A DNA stretch of 64,000 bases from Micropterix aruncella (Eukaryota; Arthropoda; Insecta; Lepidoptera; Micropterigidae): contig OX155952.1 of NCBI GenBank assembly GCA_944548615.1, forward strand, positions 27,654,418-27,718,417, in the 5' to 3' direction. Position 1 is the stretch's first letter, and each line of letters opens with the position of its first letter. Under the pieces are notes generated by a model that did no database searches, was not told the DNA's origin, and was given only the letters and a program-made list of their open reading frames with translations. Shown one piece after another: positions 1 to 11,070 of the stretch. Made by a program: the position numbers and the translations under genes.

Positions 1-404
1 CTTCTGCTGAGTCACTGGGGGGATTGCTTCTTTTAGTTTGGTGACCTGTGACACGCGGTGGGTTTATTTCTATATCCAAAATATTCTCTGCTATTTCAGA
101 ACAAGATGAATAAAGTTTTGAAAACTCCTTTTCGACATCGTTTCGAATGTCCCTTAATTTCCTGGTGACACTTTCTGCGAATACCATGGCAGAAGCCAGA
201 GTGTGAGTAGGATTTTGCAGATATTTTGAAAGCGGTAATGTGAAGCTGAAGATTAATTCGCACGTTTTCAACGATATTAAAAAACAGCCTTTTTCCATCG
301 CAGCCAAAAGAGTTGCTGCGGTCGACAAAACTGCTCTGTTTGTATTGGACAGTTCGCGCAATGTGACGACTATTGGGAGGAACAACTCACAAAAAACATA
401 TATA
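1..404 (-). pseudogene. hAT transposase remnant (P52rIPK/ZMYM1-like), cut by window edge
   Basis: Reading the minus strand gives one open frame of about 130 codons with no stop. It includes STAATLLAAMEKG, FSFTLPLSKYLQNP, LRDIRNDVEKEFSKLY and TGHQTKRSNPPSDSAE. This order (a Leu-Ser rich helix, the F-TLPLS-YLQ motif, the RN-x-E-F-LY helix and the R-x-G-x-Q-x-R-x-N-P-S segment) is what I know from the hAT-superfamily proteins annotated as 52 kDa repressor of the inhibitor of protein kinase-like, just before their C-terminal dimerisation region. The product would be a DNA transposase acting in the nucleus. Only this central to C-terminal part is present: the 3' part runs off the window start and the 5' part ends at a palindromic junction with a LINE fragment. 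No terminal repeats are visible. Family call from motif memory; no search was run. Confidence 0.72.
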
Positions 405-435
405 GTTCGACCACGTTGGCCCAACGTGGTCGAAC
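405..435. repeat. Perfect 15-bp inverted repeat at hAT/LINE junction
   Basis: GTTCGACCACGTTGG is followed after one base by its exact reverse complement. The right half is LINE reverse transcriptase coding sequence (codons for FDHVG on the minus strand). The left half is the same bases inverted, exactly where the hAT sequence begins. Confidence 0.9.
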
Positions 436-855
436 TTTCGCAAGGATAAGACATACCTGAGGAAGATATTTTACAGACGCTCCAGCTTATTCACAATAGC
501 CTCACTGGCATCTATATAACACACATCACCGTAGTCAAGTATTGGCGTTAAGAGTATGGACACAATCATTTCTCTATGTGACATGGGGAGAAATCGCTGA
601 AGCCGCCGGAGACTATGAACACCATAGAAAATGCGACGTAGAGTAGAGAGAGAAAATAAGTAAGTACTTGATTTACTTGATCTTGCCAAGAAATTTTGTT
701 AATTATTAGAAGTCCAAGGTTCTTAACAGTTTTGGTATATTCGTCAATTTTTCTATTTACACAAATTGGCGGTAATGATGAAGTATCTATTTTTGACAAT
801 GTGTTTTTGTCTCCTATCACAAGAGACTTTAAGGGCCTATAAACTATATAAAAAA
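405..855 (-). pseudogene. Non-LTR retrotransposon reverse transcriptase fragment (jockey-like), frameshifted
   Basis: Two minus-strand frames join into the C-terminal part of a LINE reverse transcriptase. The first has SLVIGDKNTLSKID, VKNLGLLIINKISWQDQV. The second, after a frameshift near 660-690, has SLRRLQRFLP, ILDYGDVCYIDASE and NKLERL, then an in-frame stop and NIFLRYVLSLRKFDHVG. The K-x-x-VIG, VRNLG-x-x-x-D-x-x-LSW, LRRLQ and PILDYGDVCY-NKLERLQN series is typical of arthropod jockey-type elements. The thumb and connection regions are present; the catalytic YADD is not. It is dead: frameshift, stop, and 5' truncated. It ends at the palindrome next to the hAT remnant. Confidence 0.85.
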
Positions 856-1439
856 CCAATCTTAAATAATAAAAATTCGTTACTGAATACCTAAGTCGTA
901 AAGTAAGGAATTTGGTCAGAATTCTTATATGCCAAACTTGTTTAAGTAACGGCACTGTTATTGAAATAACCCCCCGGTATGTTTGATTAGCCCTGTCTCG
1001 ATTGCTATACACCAACATCACGATCTGAAGATATCGAGAGATCGGTGAGATATTGTCTCAAATCGACATAGATTGACATGTAGATTGATCGATATAACGT
1101 TACGTTTAACTTACGTTTAGTGGATGAACCTATTAAACATTAAGTTGAAAGTTATTATATTTGATTTGCGCTTACGTCGCGCTAGATGATAATGATAAGT
1201 ATATCGCGCTAACCGTTTATAGTCTGAACAGTATATAGAGTCTTGTTATCGATGACAATGAAAGAAGAAAGGGATGGGGATACTCAAGCGATATTAACCG
1301 CTCGAAAAGCCAGCCTTCGCGCGCAAGAAACTGCTCCGCAAGTTTTTGGTCGATTTTGTAAATAAATACTGACAATATCGTTTTTTCACAAATTCCCTCT
1401 TATTACTTAGTAATTAATCTTGTTAGTCGTGTATATTAT
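856..1439. other. Unassigned AT-rich sequence
   Basis: No coding, RNA or repeat signature recognised. It may hold the eroded upstream part of the neighbouring LINE, but no reverse transcriptase motif can be read there. Confidence 0.5.
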
Positions 1440-1540
1440 ATATTTATATAACATATAAGGCCCGGCCGATACGGTTACGCGCGGGTCTGACAAACGACGC
1501 AAACTGCCTATAGGCACTGTTGGCGTCCGACGGGTTAAAC
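1440..1540. mobile_element. Possible solo end of a piggyBac-like element
   Basis: GC-rich stretch ending in GGCGTCCGACGGGTTAA, i.e. TTAACCCGTCGGACGCC read outward. A TTAA followed by CCC is the layout of piggyBac-type ends, and two better examples lie at 23.6 and 29.6 kb. No matching opposite end was found nearby, so this is only a possible remnant. Confidence 0.3.
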
Positions 1541-2083
1541 GTTAGCTTATGGTATAGCATCATGATCATGATAATATGTAGCAATTTCGTAGAATTATGC
1601 GAATTTTCAGTTTGATGAAGTCACCAACAAGGAGAAAGAGCTTTTTTCGTCCTGGCATTCTACGCAAATACTGGAATGAAATGTGATTTATTTAGTCAAG
1701 GCATAGGTATTTCTATGTGATAGGAAGAACGAACTGCTACAACTGTTAATACAAGACCGAATTGCGGTTTAACAAGTGCTGGGATATTTATTTACTTATT
1801 TATTTACAATAATATTTACAAACAATACTCTCACAATACTATCACAAGCAATACTCACAAACAAATACATTAATTATTACTAATATTTTCACACACTTAC
1901 TTAAGCATAATATTCTACGTGTACTCCACATGCTATATTAATTATTTCCTTTGCGCTATTTAACAGACGATTGATTAAAGGTATTAATATTAAAACTAAT
2001 ATCATTATTATTAAGATTGATTATTAAGATTGATCATGTTATTAAGATTGATTAACAATAAAATAATATATACATAGTGGGCC
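1541..2083. other. Unassigned AT-rich sequence with short local repeats
   Basis: Contains an imperfect repeat of TTATTAAGATTGAT around 2007-2056 (three occurrences) and a TTTATTTACTTATTTATTTAC low-complexity stretch near 1790. No gene seen. Confidence 0.5.
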
Positions 2084-2390
2084 CGATTGCGTTTCTTTGT
2101 GAATTAAAACTGAAATTAGTTCAAGCGAACGAGATATACGTTAGAGCGGAATATGAAACGAACGATCGTCGATAAAAACTACCTGTCGAACTTAAACTCG
2201 TCCAAATAAATTTGAAGACATTTCGTGCGGTGTTAGATTCAGATGATTTATCTTAGTTGGGTAGTTTTAATGCGAAAAAGTGATAATCGTTCATTTTGCA
2301 TTCCACTCTAGCGTATTGCATTCCACTCTAGCGTATTGTTTCATTCACACGAACTAATTTCCAATTTTAGTTGACGGAGAAACGCAATCG
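2084..2390. mobile_element. MITE with about 39-bp terminal inverted repeats
   Basis: The left end CGATTGCGTTTCTTTGTGAA is matched in reverse complement by the right end, which reads CGATTGCGTTTCTCCGTCAA. The match continues through an AATTAGTTC block, giving about 39-bp arms. The outer left side reads GGGCCCGATTGCG, suggestive of PIF/Harbinger-type ends, but no target duplication is clear. No transposase is encoded, so this is a non-autonomous element of about 307 bp. Confidence 0.75.
2297..2336. repeat. Tandem duplication of a 20-bp unit
   Basis: TGCATTCCACTCTAGCGTAT occurs twice back to back with no mismatch, inside the MITE. Perfect identity suggests a recent duplication. Confidence 0.95.
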
Positions 2391-3050
2391 AGACTTAAAA
2401 TACTTAAACAAAAAATGCAAAGAATATTTAAAAAAAATCAGAATAAAAACAAATTTGCAATGAGGATTGCAGTACACTAGTATTATGCCATGCGGCTGCA
2501 TCCAAATAAAATTGCCACAATTTCGACCAACCTCCTGTAGAAAAAGGAACACAAGGAAGAAGTAGCATTCTAGTGTCACGTGGGTTGTAGCTGTAGATCA
2601 CAGAAATAACACTAACGAAAATAAAATAAAGGAAAAAATTCCAGACAAATAACATTATTTTCAAAAGAGCACCGAATGCAGTTACGAAGGTCAAAGATCG
2701 GCGAGATTCTTCGAAACGGGCACTTCTTTAGCAATACGTAAATCAATCAACTATATTGTTTGCTTTATTGCTAATTTGCGGAATCAATTAAAGCCGCTCA
2801 TTATAGCAATCGCTTCCATTTATAGTATTTAAAACAATGTAGCACATTGAATGATTCAAGCGTCTTACGCGAAAATACAAGATAAAGAGAGGAAATCGGG
2901 ATATTTGTAGTTTTTTTTATAATAACACAAAATACAGCTCTTATATAGTTCTGTTTTTTAACCGATATATGTGTAGATAATGAAGTTCAGTTATTAAATC
3001 ATTAAAAAAGATTTTTGTTGTAACCGCACATTCTTGGAACGTAATCTTTT
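2391..3050. other. Unassigned AT-rich sequence
   Basis: Short chance open frames only. No splice-flanked exon, RNA gene or repeat recognised. Confidence 0.5.
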
Positions 3051-3052
3051 AA

Positions 3053-3460
3053 CACGACTACCCAACAAAAGAGGAGTGTAATGTGTTCATGGTTCTTCTA
3101 TGTATGTTTTTCGTTTCTTTATTCCATCATAACTTCTAAACGCTTCAACCGATTTGGAAGTGTGTGGTACTGTTCGAATCGTTATGTTATCCTTGGTGTC
3201 AAGGGTACCTATAACTGTCTAAATATCAAGTAAATAGTTGTCTAAATATCCAAATGTCAATAAATTAACATAAATATATCGTGTTTAGTGTCTAAAGAAA
3301 GATCTGTTTGGGTACATTATGAAAATATATATGTATATATATGGATAAATACATAAACCACAAATATTTCATAAAAAACGTAATAAAAATAATTATAGAT
3401 ACAGTAGTTCACTTTTTGTAATGCAAGTTGTTTTTTTTATTCCTTTTAATATATTGTGTA
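3053..3460 (+). repeat. Interspersed repeat family F1, copy A
   Basis: Starts CACGACTACCCAACAAAAG. It shares, in order, with the copies at 21.2, 23.3, 32.1 and 35.5 kb: ATAACTTCTAAACGCTTCAA, TTATGTTATCC..GTGTCAAGGGTACC, TGTCTAAATATCAAGTA, AATAAATTAACATAAATAT, ATCGTGTTTAGTGTC, GGATAAATACATAAACCAC and a TTCACTTTTTGTA 3' block. It is noncoding. The family ends look like short inverted repeats (CACGACTGCC against GGCAGTCGTG in other copies), so it may be a non-autonomous DNA transposon, but similarity runs slightly past those ends and a Helitron-like origin is not excluded. Confidence 0.85.
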
Positions 3461-4126
3461 ATCTTTTGTTTCTTGGGCATTGGCTTCTTGCTTTATGTCC
3501 TCCTCAGCTTGCTATTTGTGTGACACTTTTAGAATTTCGGAGCATTTTAATTTGGAACATTTTTTTAGAACCATTGACCTATATTTTAGAATAAACATAT
3601 TCGACACCCCGCAAAAGCTAATTTGGGTATAGGACATAGAAAGGACATAGAAAGGAGGATATAGGACATTCCAAACGCTGGCGTTATCCGAATTACCGCA
3701 TGACTGTATTCGTTTTTGAATGTATCTACTTCCCAAACCTAAGTGTGACAAAATAGGTATCTATTCGAAATACGCCCCACTTCCTCTATAATATCACGAT
3801 TAATTTTTAAACGGTACTTCTGGCGGCAGTCGTATGTCATTATCGCTGTGGTAAAGGTGATGGTTTATCGTACAATACAATAAAACGAGTAGAGATGAAT
3901 TGATACAGGCGCAGTGAAAAAAAACGCGCTCGTATCTATAGAAAACGAGTAGATCTCGCGAGTCTTCGTAAGAGCAAAGTCCTGTCAAGCACGAGCGGCC
4001 AGATATTGAGCAGGCAGTCACGAATTCTAAGGTCGCAGTGTAATCGACGTAGGTGAGTCGATCAAGAGCAGTTGTTTTCCTCTTCTTCGGCTTTCATGTC
4101 CTCCTAGAGCGTTGGAGACGCTTGCG
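3461..4126. other. Unassigned sequence
   Basis: Mostly AT-rich, turning mixed after 3800. No gene or repeat match seen. Confidence 0.45.
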
Positions 4127-4215
4127 TTATAAATAAGACAAAATCCAATTTACCGCGTGAAGTTTGTAGCACCATGCTTCACTCACCGTTGTCTAAGATA
4201 GACTGATGTGCTGTC
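4127..4215 (+). repeat. Foldback family F2, partial copy
   Basis: Left arm only: TTATAAATAAGACAAAATCC followed by TTTACCGCGTGAAGTTTGTAG, then the GTTGTCTAAGATAGACT middle shared with the copies at 17.8 and 51.7 kb. The right arm is missing; the sequence passes directly into an F3 repeat. Confidence 0.75.
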
Positions 4216-4935
4216 AGTTCTTTTCCTCTGTTGCTCTGCGGGTAGGCGGCAAACTCTTGCTGTTACTACACAGAATATAGGTGTGGGGCGGGGGGAGCTA
4301 ATGGTGTTGCAGTTTGGCCACTGAGACCCATTTGTATAGGGTCGGTCAACGCCCATCCGGCGGCCTCCACGCAGAAGTGAGAGCCAGGGTAGGATGCAGT
4401 CTCCCCTAGGAGTAAACCTTCGTGCGCTCCTGGACGGTTTACGCACCGTGCGGCGTCAGAAAATCGATTGTGCATTCCGACTAACAGCCGGGGAAGTCAG
4501 GAAACAGTAATGTTTCCTATAGAGCGGTGGTAGTTGTTAACTTTATCGCAACTGCTCTTGAAACGACCATTCGGCCACTCGATCTCGGGTGAATAATTCG
4601 GGCAAAGAATGTCGTGGTCCGCGATAGATTCGGTAGACAACCGGAGATGACCGAACAAGCGACCTCGTCGGGTGGCAGGAGGTATCCTGAATGTTAATTT
4701 CAGACGAAGATATCCTTCTAAACTGGGCGAGGCTGCCCGCTATGTACCTTTCCTATTACCTCGCCGTAAGGCGTTGGCCTCTGACGGGCAGATGACGTAA
4801 CTAGACAGTGGATTGCTTTTCGTCCCAAGTCTTCTGCGCTCACTTCACGGGAGGCAGAACGATCTAATGTGGTTAAAACTTCCTGAGGTGACGGGCTTCG
4901 CCTGTTGTAGTTGACAGGTCTAGTTGTGAGGCGGC
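4216..4935 (+). repeat. Interspersed GC-rich repeat family F3, copy 1
   Basis: Shares blocks in the same order with copies at 13.1 and 16.4 kb (inverted) and 59.5-60.7 kb. Examples are GCTCCTGGACGGTTTACGCA, CACCGTGCGGCGTCAG, TTTCCTATAGAGCGG, GCTCTTGAAACGACCATTCG, GTCCGCGATAGATTCGGTAG, ACTAGACAGTGGATTG, AGTCTTCTGCGCTCACTTCA and the end block TGACGGGCTTCGCCTGTTGT. It is noncoding in all frames; overlapping short frames are incidental. I do not recognise the class. LTR, SINE-like and non-autonomous DNA element are all possible. Confidence 0.8.
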
Positions 4936-6478
4936 GGGTGGGGACGCCAATTTTGATCTGCTAATACATCTTGGATTGCGGAACAAACCACTGGGTTCTC
5001 TTTCACAATAATATTCTACTATTCAAGGAGTTACTATTGGTTTCGTGCAGCTTGGGCCTGATGGTCCCTTGCATTCATGACATGGCCATTACATCTATAG
5101 CTGGCCATCTTGCAGCTGTAACAGTAGTCGTCTTAGCTGGGCCGTGGTCTCATTCAGATAGAAGAAGGTTTTAATAAATCTACTATTGAATATGTTCACA
5201 AAATTGATACAGCTCCTAGCATTTTCAATATAAAAGGGAAAACACTCCCGCATCGTTTCCTTCTTAGGACTAGGTTTTTCTGAAGATTGAGGATGTTGGT
5301 TTAGAGCTGATAGCAGGGTCCGCAAGATACTGGAGCCACTGCTGGAAATACAGGAGACGGTCTTGTGGTTCCAAATAATTTCACTAATTTACTCCATTTT
5401 TCATTAATGCATTGTTTTTAATAATTCACAAATATTGCAATTTACAATTTAACACATAAAATATCACAAAAATAAACCACTGAATCCACAGTAAGAAATT
5501 AAGCTCAATTATTAAATGATGCCCACTGTCCGGTGTCGCCTAAATAAGCAAAGCTTGTGTTTGGGCGGACATTCTATAAACAAAGTCAAACCAATATATG
5601 TGAGAATCCTTTTAAGAAAATCTAAATGACCACGAGCAATTTTATTTAATACGCAGCCAAAAAGGAATTTTAAAAAATACATCAATGGAAAATTCAAAAT
5701 CACAAAAAAGCTTATATAATTTATAAAAATAAAATAATAAATGTTTGTAAATGATAATAAAAACAAATAATTCAGCAATGAAATAATTCTATATTTCAGT
5801 CTGAGAAAATATGTCTTTACATAGTTTTCCTTTATATAATTGCGTACGTAAAACATTCCTTTGCACTAGTCGGGCGATATATACATAATACGCTCTACAC
5901 TCCCATTCATAGCGGTTTGTTTTTTGCCGTAGTCTGCATAATTCAATAATGCCGTATGAGGGGCAGATTTCCGCCTGAAATCCACTCGTCAGCGATTTCG
6001 GCGCGGTCCTATCGCCGCGCCACTTCCGACCATCCAGACGGATTTGCCGGAATCGCTTGTGTTGTGTGCCGACCGACGCATATCCCGTTGCATTTGAGAA
6101 CGCCGCCTGGCAACGGGTTTGCCTTTTGGTATTTTCCAAAAATCAAATATAGACAATAATCTTATTTTGACAATTTCTAACCAACGGACTCCGCATGATA
6201 AACAGCATTCTGACGGGAATATGCTGAGTTTCATTGTTCTTTGCTTGATTTATTTATTTCACTCCCACGTTTATCCCCGCGCTTGTCTCTGTGCCCGCGC
6301 ACGCCACGCCACTGAACTGATGTCTGCCTATCATATTCGTATTTTTTGGCGCAAGCTCTCGACTTACTTTAAGCACCCATTATAACGTAAATAAATAGAG
6401 ACAATCACAAATGTTGCATATTGTCTAATACGCCAAAAATGGACTTTCATTGATATAAAATAAAATACATTTGGTGTT
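4936..6478. other. Unassigned sequence, with a GC-richer patch at 5940-6130
   Basis: A 114-codon hydrophobic minus frame at 5512-5856 and overlapping short frames on both strands at 5789-6385 are present, but none has splice sites, motifs or codon pattern to support it. 5035-5070 resembles an F3 block (TTTCGTGCAGCTTGGGCCTG). Confidence 0.45.
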
Positions 6479-6551
6479 AAACTTCCCTTCGTTATAAGGT
6501 CGGAAGCATGAATGAAAACTTCCCTTCGTTATGCGGTCGGAAGCATGAATT
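6479..6551. repeat. Tandem duplication, 37-bp unit, two copies
   Basis: AAACTTCCCTTCGTTAT followed by GGTCGGAAGCATGAAT occurs twice with a 37-bp period and only a two-base difference. Confidence 0.92.
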
Positions 6552-7934
6552 AAAGAAAAAAAATGAAAATTCTAAGTGTTGAGGTTATATTTTTTTATCA
6601 CATCTTTATTTGTAATTATATTACTATCCACCGATTTGCAGAAATAATATAGGCAGTAATATATATTTCAAATTAATAAAATAATAATACTCAAAGTAAT
6701 AACATCGAGGAGAAGATCCGTCTGTCGGTTGGAAATATTTTCATCGATTCAATTCTGTATGTAATACAGTATTCCAAAAGGTAAACCTAATAATTTCTAA
6801 GAGAGAATGAGATAAATTTTAATTCGAATCCCATTAAGAAAATAATTAATAGTAATAGAAACAGATAGGTTTTCTCAACTTGGGGCGCCGGATACTACAA
6901 TGCCCGGAAATACGCGGAAATACGAATGTTTCAATAAGGTTTACGTATATAACTCGTACTGTGATCCGTACGTATGAATTAATATAATGCGTAACGGAAT
7001 AGGCGTGACGGTAGTTACCGTGACGTATTGTTAAAACATAATGTTATTTCATTACGTCGTGACCTTGGGATCTCGTTCCTAATATGACAGCATGTAGTAG
7101 TATACCTACGGTTATATTCGGACACATGAATCATGTTGAAACTACAGTATACTGTTATTTCTAGATTAACCTTACGGAAAATGTTGATACATATAATCGA
7201 GTCATAAAGTTTCAAGAAAATTACGATTAAAACATCGTTTTTCTGTATAAAACCGTAATAACAAAATGGTAATGTAAGAATCAATCGCCGGTCTTTTTTT
7301 TACTCTTGTACACTGTAATACTCTCGTCCAAGACCCTAGTATTGATATAAAAAGTCATTTAGCTATGTAGATTAAATTTGAAAAAACTTGAGCTGGTCGG
7401 CAAATTTACGTATCTAGACACAATCCTTATTGTTGTACTATATATATTTATGTGATATGAAATCATGAATGGCATTAATTATTATAAATGAAGACTTGCC
7501 TAAAAGTTTTATATAATGCCTAAAACATATCAAATTTATTAACACCTTGTTCTTATTAAAATGTTGCCATGTTCACCTTTACTATAAGTTTAATGCTTCT
7601 TTCAAAGAATATTTTTATGAGCGCTTTGATTAGTAGTAGTAACTCTAATTGTATATTATAATAGAGTACTTAATAGCATTATATAATAAGGCCTTTTCTT
7701 GCTAATCAGTTTGTTAAGTTCTTTGTTGTTTTCCCATCTACTTTAACTATTTTATGTTAAATTGAAACAGTTGCAATATCCCCCTCGCATCTTCAAGCAT
7801 CGAGGAACTTGAAGTATTATCTGCTGTCAGTGTATCATATGAATCATCCCTTCATTGTTCAGTCTATTGTTCATAGGAACGGAATAACTTCTAACTGAGT
7901 AGCACAAAACAAGAATACGAATTTATCAACATTA
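6552..7934. other. Unassigned AT-rich sequence
   Basis: No gene, RNA or repeat family recognised. Confidence 0.5.
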
Positions 7935-8450
7935 TTAAAGCAAAATCATTGTGGATTCGTTGTTTATCCATTCATATGCGTTTTTTGTCCTATTTGATTG
8001 TATGCTTTTTAATCTACCGACGGCGAGCTCTGCCAGATTAGAGGCCTTTGAACGCCCCTCGTGTGTCACACAACGATTCTCGACTGCAATATCCGCACGC
8101 ACTCTACATAGCCTCTCCCGTCGCTCGCATCTCTCAATGTATTCGCCGCATGCGCCCGTATATTTATTCGCCGAATTCGCGTATAACAAGATGCAATTGA
8201 GGCGGACGCCGCCTCTGCGACTTTTGTCGGCGCAACAGACAATGCGTCGACGAAAATACACTCGAAATTTATAGCGCGCAACTCGTTTGCTTACACGACG
8301 CGTCGTCCGGCGCGTGTCGGTCGGCGCGGTCGACGAAATCAAATTTCGCCGCTGCCTGACGGGGCGCGCGCCTGACAGTGACGAATGCCGATTTTTGATC
8401 GAAGATACACGTGACTCTTTGATCGTGGGTTGAACAATCGTCATCAAACA
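7935..8450. promoter_or_regulatory. CpG-rich island with overlapping open frames
   Basis: A sharply GC- and CpG-rich block in AT-rich surroundings. It is open for 170 codons on the minus strand (Arg-rich) and 107 codons on the plus strand. Overlapping openness in several frames is expected from high GC and is not evidence of coding. It matches no repeat in the window. A promoter, first exon or other functional noncoding element is possible; that is inference only. Confidence 0.3.
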
Positions 8451-10094
8451 TTTCTTTTCTTCACCTTGCGTGGTTTAATTTCTCTGGAATGTTCGAATCA
8501 CGACCGAATTCTCAAAGTGATACATCAGGTTCTCCGCATTCTCAGGCTCCGACACACCAGTGAAAAGAAATTTCTAGAAAACGACACAGAAATCTTATTT
8601 TAGCAGGCACAAAATTTGAATTTTTTCAAAGTGATACATTCTTTAAATACAATCTTTTATTCTGTGTCTTCTGAGATTTTTTAAAGATTTTTTTAAGGAT
8701 GTTGATAAACAGACATATTAGAAGATAATAATAAAAAGACCCTACCAAGATACTAAAGTCACTTGTCTTGTATAAGACTCAAGGAACGGATTATTATAAA
8801 ACTGTCGACGTTGAAATTACCATGGAAGATTTTGTCAAAGCGATACATCTACTATAAAAGTATCGTACTAATAAGAACTCGCATATTTATAACTAAAATA
8901 CTGAAGAAGATAATTATTTATAATTATCAGTATGCGCTTAGATTTTTGGATACCTGACTTAAGAACTTACAATTATTTATTTAATTTAAATTTAATTCTT
9001 AGGAAATGTTGTAAGTATAAAAATGATGATCATGTAAAAAAAGATTTTTGCTGATGTATTACTTAGAGGAAACGTTTCTTAATTATCCGTAGCCATGGTT
9101 CGAGGAAAAGTATTGTGGTTGTTTTTCTTTGCCTTCCAAGCTTTTGTTGGAACGCCGCGGCCATGATTTCCACCAAGTCCTTCTATTCCAATAGGAGAGT
9201 CAAGGTTGCTATTTTAGAAATGAATTTTAATGACCTTGAAAGACATCACTTTGCCTATAGGAGTTTCTTAGCCGCAAGCTAATTTAGGTCGTTTTGGCCA
9301 AGTACCTCAAACTTTTTTCTTTTTGAATCAAACAATTATAACTTTCAACAAGAAAACATCTTCAATTCAGCTGTCAGTTTTTCTCTACAACTTCCAAAGC
9401 ACTTGGATTTCCTCCGTTTTGAATAACGTCACGGCGCCTGGTTATGAGTAGAACAATTTATCTTGTAACAACTGTGCCTTCTTTCCTACTTTCCATGAAT
9501 CCTTGCCATGATATTCGGCTGACTTTCAATAATTAATATGTTGCCATATTCTTAAGTTCACAAATGTATGCGCCATTTTACCATAGCAGTTTATAGATTC
9601 AATGTTTTTAAAAATTCGGTTTCACAGAAAGCTGTTAGCCCCTCTGAAATACTGCTTTATAGCGATGATGGCCGATCTCGGAAAATCTTAAAAATCGCAG
9701 ACGAGGGTAAATCGAGCTGTTTAAATAAATTATCCCGCAATAGCCACACTGCAGACTAGTCGCCTTCAGGAACAGTGTAGTTTCCGTGCACGAGATGCTG
9801 AAAGAATAACTTGACAGCCAAAGAAAATGAGAACGAGGATCAACGATAACTTATACTACTGATGATAAACTTTAACTGAAACTACCGATAGCTTAACTTA
9901 CTGGACTGCATTGCTAAGCAAAGTTTTAGTAATCATTTATAACTGTTCTCGATATTTTTGAGATAACCAATGTTATATTTTATGAGATTTTTGAGATAAC
10001 TGTCCCTACACCTATGAGACTGTCCCTATACTATCTCCATACATATGAGATCATTAGGCATACATGGAGCAAAATGTCAATATTAATCTTCTTT
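8451..10094. other. Unassigned AT-rich sequence
   Basis: No exon, RNA gene or repeat recognised, apart from short AT-rich runs. Confidence 0.5.
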
Positions 10095-10460
10095 TTAGCA
10101 TAGCCTACTGCGCTTGATACTGGTATTCAAAATGGCAGTTTTAACCTTATTCACAGCTAATTTGAAAATTTCTGTGGTTGTTTGACCAAACCATTGCATG
10201 AATGTGGAGTAACAAAATAGGTATCTGTCCTGTAATTCATTGTTTCTTGGGTATAAGTCTAATATCTCATTTTTCATTATATGGCCAATTTCTTCATTTT
10301 AATAATTTACATCAGTCCATCTTGCACTCAACCTTACTACTACAGCTACACTGGAAACAAGTTCTCTCTATAATAGGCTTCGCATTATCTTGTAGAACCA
10401 CAACTCAAAAGTTTCTGGCTTTTTGGATGATAGTTTTTGATAGGGTCTAAGCTTGAACTC
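10095..10460 (-). pseudogene. RTE-like LINE reverse transcriptase, 3' end fragment
   Basis: The minus strand encodes EEIGHIMKNEILDLY and then WFGQTTTEIFKLAVNKVKTA. The pattern of a GHI-R segment followed by NLR-W-G-x-TT-x-ELF-x-A-A-x-K-V is the C-terminal tail of a group of arthropod LINE polymerases. Upstream frames, with stops, still read ENLFP and other pieces of the thumb region. Only the last 120 or so codons remain. A related but more decayed copy lies on the plus strand at 27.3-27.8 kb. Clade assignment (RTE-like) is tentative. Confidence 0.6.
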
Positions 10461-10799
10461 GATAGAGGAGGATTAAAATCATATAGCAGGTCAGGATCAT
10501 CACTTTGTATTTGTATTAAGGCCATGACCACTTATCAATAAATGCATCGTCATAAAACAGTTCGATCGAAGTACGGGAATACGACGATATGCATCAATCG
10601 ACATATTCGCTCAGTCGACAATGGATTTGGAAACTTTTGAAAAAAGGCGATTTTTAATGTTAATATGTCTTCATTTAGTGGAAAGTATTTTTTAATGTAA
10701 CTGTATTTAATACGAGTATTTATGCATACTTATTGTTGTACAGTGTTTTTTCTTAATAAAAGAAATTAAATATTCGCCGAAATCTGGTTTTCTCCTGGA
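10461..10799. other. Unassigned AT-rich sequence
   Basis: Nothing recognised. Confidence 0.5.
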
Positions 10800-11070
10800 A
10801 GTACGAATTTAAGCGGTCGGTAAATAAAGCAGCACGAGTCGACTTTTTCCGTTCGTCTGTCATTAATTTTTCTTTTCTTCCGCAATACGGAGTGAGTTAT
10901 GACGGCAAGTGTACTTCGGTAGCTGTAGGACGTTGGACGCGTCGCTCGCCGTCACGCGCGGGATTCGCATACGTAATAATTCCGCGGTGGTTATCTGACG
11001 AGCGCGCAACCTGTTGCGCCCGCATGATAAACCTGCCACACGTGACGACAGGCGCGAGGCTTGAGTACGG
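10800..11070. promoter_or_regulatory. CpG-rich island, unassigned
   Basis: Contains dense CpG (for example GACGCGTCGCTCGCCGTC), unlike its flanks. No repeat match in the window. Possible regulatory sequence; no direct proof. Confidence 0.22.

Noticed and set aside
4045..4060. GTAG/GTGAGT as an exon donor
   Set aside because: No acceptor or open frame of exon-like composition upstream.
5512..5856. 114-codon hydrophobic minus frame as a membrane protein
   Set aside because: AT-rich DNA yields Phe/Ile/Leu/Tyr-rich chance frames; nothing marks it as real.
7935..8447. 170-codon minus-strand open frame as a gene
   Set aside because: Arg-rich, GC-driven, open on several frames and both strands, no recognisable domain and no splice or start context.
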